Source: Bacteroides salyersiae WAL 10018 = DSM 18765 = JCM 12988 (GTDB lineage Bacteria > Bacteroidota > Bacteroidia > Bacteroidales > Bacteroidaceae). From it: a DNA stretch of 64,000 nt. Every line of letters starts with the position of its first letter. Within the stretch, counting starts at the first letter, position 1. Positions 36,915 through 44,221 of this stretch are shown here, in pieces. The position numbers were made by a program, and so were the translations under genes. The stretch is from contig NZ_KB905466.1 in assembly GCF_000381365.1 (NCBI RefSeq), positions 2,654,821 through 2,718,820 of the forward strand, given 5' to 3'. Below the pieces are notes generated by a model. The model was not told where the DNA came from. It did not search any database and was given only the letters and a program-made list of their open reading frames with translations.

Positions 36915-39900
36915 TTATCTTCTCATAAACTTGATGGTAGTTGTTTTCGTTTTGGCGATATACAGGCCGGCATGCAAGTGTTGTACGCTAATATGACTTT
37001 CACTTGAAGTGAGCAGGGGCATACCTACACTGTTGTATATAGTCACGGTTTCCTGTTCCGGGTTATTGATGAATCCGTTGAAGTATCCGATTCGGGCGGT
37101 GGCTGCGCTGTTTTTTATGCCTACCGGTAATTTGGATGCATAATCGTAATATACGTTCGGGTTCAGCAGATAAGCTGCTGCGTTCTTTAATAGATTGACG
37201 GTATTTGTATTGAACAATGTATAGCTGTCTCCTTCGTTGCTTAATCCGATGAGCAGATATTTGGCAGAATTGTCGAGGTTCAGTTCGTGTATATGAACTT
37301 TGGCATCGTCTCCGTCAATGGTAGCTAAAGTATGGTTGGCTGTTTCCATTGGAACCGTCCAGCTTGTACCGGTAAAAGGTGCTGAGACATATTGGAATGC
37401 GTTGATTACCGTGCTGGGTTGGGCAAGCAATTCCAATTTATCACCGTCGAAAGCTACGTTGGTAAAGATCGGATGGTTTTGCAAAGTTACATTCACATTG
37501 CTGTGCATGCGGCCTATTTCCGTATTGTTCGGTGTGGACCAGCTCCATCTGTCTTTGCTATAAGTAAAGGCTTTCAGGTTCAGAATAGGCTTTATGCCTG
37601 CCAGATCCGAAGTAGCTACGCCGATCGGGTTATTACCGGCAACACTGGCATGTATCACAATCAGATCGTAATTCCGGTAATAGGCTTCCATGTCTGCCGG
37701 TTTAGTTGCCGAGGCATCGAGGAACTGTACGTCATAATCGGCAAAAGCGGATAGAAGCAGACCGTCGTAAGAGGCTGCGGCACCGGTAGCGGTCAGCATG
37801 CCTACTGCAATTTTATCTGAAACGATCGCATTTACCGTATATACTGCTTTGCTCCCGTCTTGTGCGGTAACTTCGATGGACAAGGGGCCGTTGGCAAAAT
37901 TATGCGGATTGCCGCTTTCAAAGTCGGCACTTGCCAGGCTTGAGTTGAGCAGGAAAGTGACAGGCCATTCGCCTGGAATTGTTCCTTTGACGAACTGACA
38001 GGTGATTGTTTTGGCTTCATTGTCCACAATGGCTTTTTTTCCGTTGATTGTTGCACTTTTAATCGTATTATCCGGGCTCTTGCTGTTACCGTCATCGTTG
38101 GAAAGAAGTTCGGTTGTAGCCGCCAGATAAGCGATGCGCGGACTTCCGCCGCCGGTAAGCGTCATCGGATTCAGGCTGCCGCCGATCTGATAAAGATCTT
38201 CTCCGGCAGTAGAAATGGTTACTTTGCGGTAGATACGGAACGATTTGGTTCCGATGGAGGCGGGTATGACGACTCCCTCGCCACCGCTGCGAACCGGAGG
38301 CAGTTCGGCTTCTTCATATCCGATAATCGATTGGGCGTCAAAGCTCAGCCCGTCAGAGAACAGGATGATGATACCGCATCCGGAGTCGAGGTCTGCACTG
38401 GTTCCGTTCACTTTGACAGAAGCGATATTTTTTTCCGAGCTTTTTTCTGTCAGTGTTCCCTGAATATAGTAGTCATCGCTGGATATATACATGAACGTGT
38501 AATTGCCGGAGGTTTCATAGACTCCGTTTTTACTGGTTGTATTCATCATCTTGCTGTTCGAAGCGGAGAAGATCATCTCGTCTATGCTGCCGGCATTGAT
38601 GGTATATTTGCTGTCGGTAGTAATCAGTGTACCGGTCTGGGCATTTGAAGAAGAATTACCGTCAAAATCTCTTCCTAAGTCCACGCAGGTAGTGGTGAAC
38701 GAATAGGTACCGGTTTTGAAACTCCATACGCTGCCCGGTGTTGTACCTAAAGTGTTGGTTGCATCCACCCGCCAATAGTAAGTTTTGTTCATTTCCATCT
38801 CTCCTTCAAAAGTGAAAGAGGTGGTGGTGAGGTTATTGGCCACTTCTGTCAAGCTGGCTGCATCGGCGCCAAAGAAGAGACTGTAAGAGACATCTCCCGC
38901 CCATGGGCCGGTTTCGTTTTCCCATGAAAAATCGACTGAGGTATAAAAGCGGGATACCTCGTTTACGGCAGGAGAGGGAGTATGGCTCTGGTGGGGTATT
39001 TGAGGTTCTCCTTCCGTAGCGGTTTTTAGAATTTCCGAGGGAGTCGAAGCATCTAATCCGGCTTTTTGGGTGATGAGACGGAAATGATAAGTTTGGTCTA
39101 CTAACAGGTTTGTGGCATTGTAGGAAGTGGCATCGGCTTGCAGGGTGGCACAAGTAGTGAACGTTGTTCCGCCGTCGATCGATTGTTCCAATACGATCTG
39201 GTCACTTTCCGTAGCATTGTTTTTCCAAGACAGGTTGATCGATGTTTTCGTACGGCCGGTCATTTTCAGATCCGAAGCGCAGCGTACGTAGGCTGCTGTG
39301 GGCTTGTCGATGCTGTTGAAGTAATTCTCAATGTTCGGATATCCGTTTGCTCCCAGTTGGAGTGCATCCGATGCGTCGTTTTTGTTCAGTCCGTTTGCAT
39401 CCTCCCACCAATCGGGTATTCCGTCATTGTCTGTATCCGGTGCTTTGGGGCCTTTACTGATCACTCCGATGTAATTGTATATCTCGTTTTCTCTTTCGTG
39501 AACGATTAGCTTTCCTTTTTTTCCATAAGATAATAATTCATCGATCATAAACTGATCTACGGCTGTGCGTGCAGGTAAGGAAGCACCTACTGATGCCACT
39601 ACCTTATCCAAAGCCTCTTGGGGAGACAGGATACCTCCTGAAATTTCGGGATGTACTTTCGGGATACCGGTGAATGCGCTACGTTCGTTGATGAAGCCGG
39701 CATTGCCGTAATCAGAGTTGGTAGTGACTCTTCCATCCAGAACCCCGTCTTTGTTCGTGTCTACGAAGTCATTGTTGTGATATAACTGGAATGTGGGCGT
39801 TGCCCGGGTAAAAGGACTGGAACTGTTGGGGCCGGCGATGAAATAGTTACCTTCCAGCCATGCCCATGAAGAGGCTTCCGTATCGCCTAAGATATAACCG

Positions 39901-40619
39901 TTGCCGCCTCCCCAGTTATAGACTACATTGTTGATAAACTGGTTCAATCCTTTTACTTTCGGATTACGGGTTTTGTTGTCGATGTACAGGCAACCGATGA
40001 TAGAGACCCCGTTGTTGGTCTGGATCAGACCGCCGGCAGAGTGGGACATGATTCCTTGCCCCATAATCGAATTTTGGATCGTGATATCACCCGGCTCGGT
40101 TCCCTTGCCGTCCCAGTTGATGGAAAAGTTCTCATCCAATCCCCAAGCTACAGACAGATGGTCGAAGATCATATTCTGTCCGTTGGCTATGCCGGCGGCA
40201 TCTTTCCCGGAAGAACCTTTGTCTTTGCCCATGTAGATGCGCAGATAGCGAACGATCAGGTTGCTGGCTCCCGAAAAGGAGACACCGTTTCCATGGATGA
40301 TAATGCCATCGCCCGGTGCTGTCTGTCCTGCTATGTAGGAATTACCACTGAAGACGAGGCGTGATTTCAGTTTGATTTCACCGCATACGTCAAAAACGAT
40401 GTAACGTCCGGGCTGGCTTATGGCATCGCGCAATGAGCCGGGGCCGGAATCGTCCAGATTGGTCACATGATATATTTGCGGATTGGCAACCGCACGTGCA
40501 CCTGTGGCGTATCGTCCGAATCCTTCAGCTCCGGGAAAAGCCAATTGTTGGGCTTGCAGGGATACTGATACAACATTTATCAGTAGAAACAACGATAATA
40601 GAAGTAATTTGTTTTTCAT
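36915..40619 (-). CDS. Pectate lyase-like (PL1-type) multidomain secreted protein with T9SS-like tail
   Basis: A 1234-residue exported protein with a signal peptide ending SLQAQQ. Residues about 25-345 are a right-handed beta helix of the PL1 kind (AFPGAEGFGRYATGAR, VTNLDDSGPGSLRDAI, IFDHLSVAWGLDENFSINWD). A calcium-binding-like stretch follows (DTDNDGIPDWWEDANG), then two fibronectin III domains (about 440-640), beta domains, a glutamine-amidotransferase-like region (about 940-1150) and a C-terminal sorting-type tail (GYFNGFINNPEQETVTIYNS). PL1 enzymes cleave pectate by beta-elimination; activity here is unproven. It stands alone, without a SusC/SusD pair beside it. Confidence 0.75.
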   Translation of the reverse strand: MKNKLLLLSLFLLINVVSVSLQAQQLAFPGAEGFGRYATGARAVANPQIYHVTNLDDSGPGSLRDAISQPGRYIVFDVCGEIKLKSRLVFSGNSYIAGQTAPGDGIIIHGNGVSFSGASNLIVRYLRIYMGKDKGSSGKDAAGIANGQNMIFDHLSVAWGLDENFSINWDGKGTEPGDITIQNSIMGQGIMSHSAGGLIQTNNGVSIIGCLYIDNKTRNPKVKGLNQFINNVVYNWGGGNGYILGDTEASSWAWLEGNYFIAGPNSSSPFTRATPTFQLYHNNDFVDTNKDGVLDGRVTTNSDYGNAGFINERSAFTGIPKVHPEISGGILSPQEALDKVVASVGASLPARTAVDQFMIDELLSYGKKGKLIVHERENEIYNYIGVISKGPKAPDTDNDGIPDWWEDANGLNKNDASDALQLGANGYPNIENYFNSIDKPTAAYVRCASDLKMTGRTKTSINLSWKNNATESDQIVLEQSIDGGTTFTTCATLQADATSYNATNLLVDQTYHFRLITQKAGLDASTPSEILKTATEGEPQIPHQSHTPSPAVNEVSRFYTSVDFSWENETGPWAGDVSYSLFFGADAASLTEVANNLTTTSFTFEGEMEMNKTYYWRVDATNTLGTTPGSVWSFKTGTYSFTTTCVDLGRDFDGNSSSNAQTGTLITTDSKYTINAGSIDEMIFSASNSKMMNTTSKNGVYETSGNYTFMYISSDDYYIQGTLTEKSSEKNIASVKVNGTSADLDSGCGIIILFSDGLSFDAQSIIGYEEAELPPVRSGGEGVVIPASIGTKSFRIYRKVTISTAGEDLYQIGGSLNPMTLTGGGSPRIAYLAATTELLSNDDGNSKSPDNTIKSATINGKKAIVDNEAKTITCQFVKGTIPGEWPVTFLLNSSLASADFESGNPHNFANGPLSIEVTAQDGSKAVYTVNAIVSDKIAVGMLTATGAAASYDGLLLSAFADYDVQFLDASATKPADMEAYYRNYDLIVIHASVAGNNPIGVATSDLAGIKPILNLKAFTYSKDRWSWSTPNNTEIGRMHSNVNVTLQNHPIFTNVAFDGDKLELLAQPSTVINAFQYVSAPFTGTSWTVPMETANHTLATIDGDDAKVHIHELNLDNSAKYLLIGLSNEGDSYTLFNTNTVNLLKNAAAYLLNPNVYYDYASKLPVGIKNSAATARIGYFNGFINNPEQETVTIYNSVGMPLLTSSESHISVQHLHAGLYIAKTKTTTIKFMRR

Positions 40620-40840
40620 TGTACTGTTAATCTAAATTGTTATAAAAAATGATTTAAGCAAAAGGTGCGGGCTATAAACTAACCGGTTATTGATTAGTAA
40701 ATATGCCAACATGCAAATAAACGGCAAAAAAAAGAAATGGCAAATGTGAGAAATGATACTATTAGTATTGATTTTGACCATTTTGTGCACATTGAGTTAT
40801 TTTTACCTCGATATAAAACAGAATATCACCTTGTTTTTAT

Positions 40841-41101
40841 CCCCCTTCACCGCCTTCACCTTTTCCGGTCAATCGGCTTATTCATCGGTGTTTGGAGGTG
40901 AAGCCCCATTCTGTTTTTTTTATGTATTGTGCAAAAGCCCCTTACGAACGGTGCGTACAGATTGTATGAACAATGCCTAGCGGAGGTAAGCACCGTGCTT
41001 ACGATTGCTGATGTGCCGTGTTATTTTCTTCGGTGGCGCTTCACCCCGTATGGTCGATGAACAGGGAGATTGACCGGAAAAGGTGAAGACGGTGAAGGGG
41101 G
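40841..41101. repeat. 261-bp element bounded by 34-bp inverted repeats
   Basis: The left arm 40841-40874 (begins CCCCCTTCACCGCCTTCACC) and right arm 41068-41101 are complementary with one mismatch in 34. Weaker complementarity continues inward for about 33 bp (TTCATCG and GGTGAAGC words) and outward for GTTTTT. A 17-bp palindrome, GTAAGCACCGTGCTTAC, lies at 40986-41002. No target-site duplication or transposase is seen. It may be a MITE-like repeat or an invertible segment. Confidence 0.6.
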
Positions 41102-41150
41102 CAAAAACTGGTTGAATGAGCGACTTATTGTAGTGTGACGTCGCGGTTCA

Positions 41151-41207
41151 CTGCCGATTGCATGGTGCTTCACTGCCGGTTGCATCACAATAGATTGCCG
41201 GTTGCAT
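41151..41207 (+). repeat. Three direct repeats with 22-bp period (TGCCGRTTGCAT)
   Basis: CTGCCGATTGCAT at 41151, CTGCCGGTTGCAT at 41173 and TTGCCGGTTGCAT at 41195 are spaced exactly 22 bp apart, with unrelated 9-bp spacers. They lie 57-113 bp past the stop codon of the orphan kinase gene. Confidence 0.65.
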
Positions 41208-41264
41208 ATTACCAATAAGCGACTATGATTTTTCTTTTTTTTTGAACGATGTATTAACCCGGCA

Positions 41265-43499
41265 TCAATTATCTCTGACCGGAAAAAATAAGGTGAACTC
41301 ACTGAATTTATTTTCAATACTTTCCAAACTTACTTTACCGTTATGCGCCGTCATCACTCGCTGCACGTAGTTCAACCCCAACCCGAAGCCACCGGCATTG
41401 CTTCGTTTGCCGGCATCGGCCCGTTCAAACTTGTCGAATATTTTATTTTGTTCTTTGAAGGAGATTCCTAAACCGTTGTCGTGCACTTTTATTTTTGTGT
41501 AATTACTTTCTTCTTCACATACGATGTCTATTTTCACCGTTTCACCGGAATATTTGATGGCATTGTCTATCAAGTTACTAAGAATCTCGCGTAAGCAAAA
41601 GGCATCCGCATATACAGAATTACAGTGATGAAATGCTTTTGAAAATTCTACGGGCTTGTGGGTTTTTAGTCGGAACTTCTCTATAAGGTCGTCGATGAGA
41701 GGTTCCAGCACGACTGTTTCTTTGTGCAGTTGCAATTCGTCCTTTTCTATTTGAGTCAATAAGATGACGCGATTGGACAGTGTGAGCAGATGATTGCATT
41801 CATCGGAAATGGCTTGCAGGTATTTTTTCTTTTTTTCCGCTTGTTCTTCCAGTTTGCCTGTGTTTAATATATGTGCACCCATGAGGATGGTATTCAGTGG
41901 TGATTTCATGTCATGAATCATTGCATAGGTGAAATCTCTCTGAAATAGTGCGAGACGGCGTTGCATAAATATCATCTTTACCTGATAGAATACGCAACAG
42001 GCAATGAGCAGGAACATAAGCCCCAGTGAAAGAAGCAAGGGCCATAAGGGCATTAATATAAGTACTTGGGGTGAAGACAGCCTTCCTTGTATCACCTTGC
42101 TGCTGTCATTGTTCAGAGGGATGAAGCGGGTTGCCAGGTCTGAAATCCTCGCTGCATGGCCGGGGCAGGTACTTTCTTCTGTTTCTCGATCGGGGTAGGT
42201 TAATATGTCTATACAGGTGGGGCGGGTGATGCCCGCTTCGTATAGGCGTGCAGTGAATGCCGAATCCATATATTGCAAAGAGAAAGGGGCGGGAGTGGCA
42301 CAGGAATTTATAGCTTCGAGCATCTTGAGCGCAGAGCGCAGTGTGTAGTTTGCATCTATCGAGTTATACTGATGAAAAACATACACCCTTGTTGCGGGCG
42401 ATTGGGTTCGGGCTGCTTCCTCTTTTTGTCTTCGGGCAAAGGGTGTGAGGCCGGTTTCGGGATAGTTCAGTATCTCCTTTTTCTCGTCGCTTGCCATATA
42501 CTGTGGGAACTGGTGATATCCCACTTCCTTGAAGAAAGCCTCTTCGAAATAGGTGTTTACCTCATGCTTTAGGGTCGTATATCCGGTGTGATACAGAAAG
42601 CCGAACCAGATAGCCAGTAATAAAAAAGTTCCTGTCAGGCTTATTATCGATAGTATTCTGGAAGAACGTTGTTTCTTTTCCTGACTCTTGCGGGCTGCTT
42701 CTTTGGCTGCCGTTAGAGTGTCTTCGGTCATACCGAGCAAAGTATTGCTTTCATTTTCTATTGCTTGCCATTGCTCCAATTCCATTTTCTTCTGAATGCC
42801 GGTAACCGGGGTAGCCATGTTTTCGGCCAATTTATAAAAAGATTTTTCTTGTGCTTTGATCGATTGTTGTTGGCGGATGATCCGTTTTATCTGAGAAATG
42901 ATACTGTATATGACTACGATCATCAAGCCGAATGTCAATAGATAGAATAAGGAGATTTTTTCCAAGATGAGCGTATAAGGAGAAACGATAATGGCTTGTA
43001 CGGCTATTTGATTGCTGCGGTCGATGAAGAACGGTTCGGATTTCAATACCCCTACTTTCCGGTCGAATGTAGGGTTGGTGCTGTCTAATATCCGATTGAT
43101 GCCGTTATTTATTTTATTGATTACGACTTCGCTGTCTATATTGTCTATTTTCAGTTTCTTTCTCAATACGGTGGCTAATTCGTCGATAGGGAACTCCACT
43201 TTGTATTCTGTTTTTAATATTTGGGCCAGATCCTCGTTTGTTCGCAGATTCTGTTCATCTTGCGAAAGTTTGGAGTTTGGTGCGGTAGGTATGTAGGCGA
43301 TGGTTGTACCATCGGGATAGGGAAGTTGGTTGGCCAGATTATCGTTGGTTTCGTAAAAGGCAATGGCAAAGTTTTTATTTACGGTAAGTTGCATGGCTTC
43401 CATGTTGCTCCGGTAGGCATAGAAGAGTCCTCCGATTTGCAGGATAAGAGTGATGATGAGGCCTATAATCGTAATGATCGTAACTTTTCGGATACGCAT
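41265..43499 (-). CDS. Orphan histidine kinase with duplicated, degenerate sensor module
   Basis: A 744-residue kinase with four membrane segments (about 8-28, 181-203, 283-303 and 487-507), enclosing two periplasmic domains. After the second segment the sequence SFYKLAENMATPVTGIQKKM aligns with the true HisKA FTYAMIHDMKSPLNTILMG at about 524-542, but the histidine (about 529) is replaced. The first half is thus a copy that lost its phospho-acceptor and ATPase domain. The C-terminal HATPase_c is intact (LSNLIDNAIKYSGE, GGFGLGLNYV). No response regulator gene is adjacent. It is divergent from the DUF4890-type gene. Confidence 0.85.
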   Translation of the reverse strand: MRIRKVTIITIIGLIITLILQIGGLFYAYRSNMEAMQLTVNKNFAIAFYETNDNLANQLPYPDGTTIAYIPTAPNSKLSQDEQNLRTNEDLAQILKTEYKVEFPIDELATVLRKKLKIDNIDSEVVINKINNGINRILDSTNPTFDRKVGVLKSEPFFIDRSNQIAVQAIIVSPYTLILEKISLFYLLTFGLMIVVIYSIISQIKRIIRQQQSIKAQEKSFYKLAENMATPVTGIQKKMELEQWQAIENESNTLLGMTEDTLTAAKEAARKSQEKKQRSSRILSIISLTGTFLLLAIWFGFLYHTGYTTLKHEVNTYFEEAFFKEVGYHQFPQYMASDEKKEILNYPETGLTPFARRQKEEAARTQSPATRVYVFHQYNSIDANYTLRSALKMLEAINSCATPAPFSLQYMDSAFTARLYEAGITRPTCIDILTYPDRETEESTCPGHAARISDLATRFIPLNNDSSKVIQGRLSSPQVLILMPLWPLLLSLGLMFLLIACCVFYQVKMIFMQRRLALFQRDFTYAMIHDMKSPLNTILMGAHILNTGKLEEQAEKKKKYLQAISDECNHLLTLSNRVILLTQIEKDELQLHKETVVLEPLIDDLIEKFRLKTHKPVEFSKAFHHCNSVYADAFCLREILSNLIDNAIKYSGETVKIDIVCEEESNYTKIKVHDNGLGISFKEQNKIFDKFERADAGKRSNAGGFGLGLNYVQRVMTAHNGKVSLESIENKFSEFTLFFPVRDN

Positions 43500-43516
43500 G
43501 GTCTATATTTTTGTTG

Positions 43517-43524
43517 CAAAGATA
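43517..43524 (-). promoter_or_regulatory. -7 box of the orphan kinase gene
   Basis: The minus strand reads TATCTTTG, 17 bp before the start codon. No TTTG is found at the usual -33 spacing. Confidence 0.5.
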
Positions 43525-43601
43525 GCATTTTATTTATTTTCTGCTGGTCGGTGAAATAATCCTGCTTGTCGATTTTGCTTTTAAAGGTGTTATGTACATG
43601 C

Positions 43602-43609
43602 TATCTTTG
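43602..43609 (+). promoter_or_regulatory. -7 box of the DUF4890-type gene
   Basis: TATCTTTG on the plus strand, 24 bp before the ATG at 43634. The nearest TTTG is 24 bp upstream, longer than the usual 19-21 bp, so an activator may be needed. Confidence 0.5.
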
Positions 43610-43633
43610 ATTATCAATAAATTAAATAGGATT

Positions 43634-44161
43634 ATGAAAACAAATTTTAAAATCGCTTGGCTTATCGCTTTACTGGCGGGTATGCCTCTTTTATTATCAG
43701 CACAAGAAAAAGACCGTTCTTCGTTACCGCGTGAAGTTCTTTCGCCCGAGAAGGTAGCCAAACGCGAAACGGATGAGATGAAAAAACAATTGCAACTGAC
43801 AGAGAAGCAGTATAAGAAAATCTATAAACTTAATCTGAAAGAACAGAAGAAACGGTTTAGTGCGATGCAGAATTCCGAACGGCCGAATCCTCCTATGGAC
43901 AGACCTCACGGCATGGGCGGAGGACGTCCGCCGATGATGGGCGGAGAGCCACCTGCGATGGGCGGAGGACGTCCGGATAGAGGTGAAAACTCTCAAAGAG
44001 AAGATAAAGCTGAGGAAATGCAAGAGGCAGTGGCCGCCAAACAAAAAAAAATAAAGAAGATATTGACAACAGAGCAATATGAGAAATGGCAGGAGATAGG
44101 TACTAGGCAGAAAGACAGGCATCCTCAACGTTCGGTTATGAAGGAAGGAGATAATGGATAA
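43634..44161 (+). CDS. DUF4890-type small exported protein (Spy/LTXXQ-like)
   Basis: A 175-residue protein with a signal peptide ending LLLSAQEK. Two helical segments (ETDEMKKQLQLTEKQYKKIY and VAAKQKKIKKILTTEQYEKW) flank a Gly/Pro/Met-rich linker with repeated GGGRPP and MGGEPPAMGG. The L-T-x-x-Q-like phrases recall Spy/CpxP envelope-stress chaperones and the Bacteroides DUF4890 family. I chose the ATG at 43634 because the -7 box at 43602 places the transcript start after the in-frame ATG at 43592 and the signal peptide begins here. It may be a target of the divergent kinase. Confidence 0.6.
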   Translation: MKTNFKIAWLIALLAGMPLLLSAQEKDRSSLPREVLSPEKVAKRETDEMKKQLQLTEKQYKKIYKLNLKEQKKRFSAMQNSERPNPPMDRPHGMGGGRPPMMGGEPPAMGGGRPDRGENSQREDKAEEMQEAVAAKQKKIKKILTTEQYEKWQEIGTRQKDRHPQRSVMKEGDNG

Positions 44162-44167
44162 AGAAAT

Positions 44168-44215
44168 GAGAGCGTATCCGAAAATTCGGGCACGCTCTCA
44201 TTCTTTTATTTAAGC
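44168..44215. terminator. Bidirectional terminator between convergent genes
   Basis: TGAGAGCGT at 44168-44176 pairs with ACGCTCTCA at 44193-44201, and an inner CCGAA/TTCGG stem extends it. TTCTTTTATTT follows on the plus strand and TTTCTTTATC on the minus strand. Confidence 0.85.
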
Positions 44216-44221
44216 AGGTCT

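Larger units (their letters stand above)
40620..41264. other. Intergenic region with inverted and direct repeats, no gene
   Basis: About 645 bp between two minus-strand genes. It contains the 34-bp inverted-repeat element (40841-41101) and a 22-bp-period triplet (41151-41207). Open frames here are short and lack family features or ribosome binding sites. Confidence 0.6.

Noticed and set aside
40753..40980. 75-codon open frame upstream of the pectate lyase-like gene
   Set aside because: It runs through the left arm of the inverted repeat and looks like chance coding capacity.
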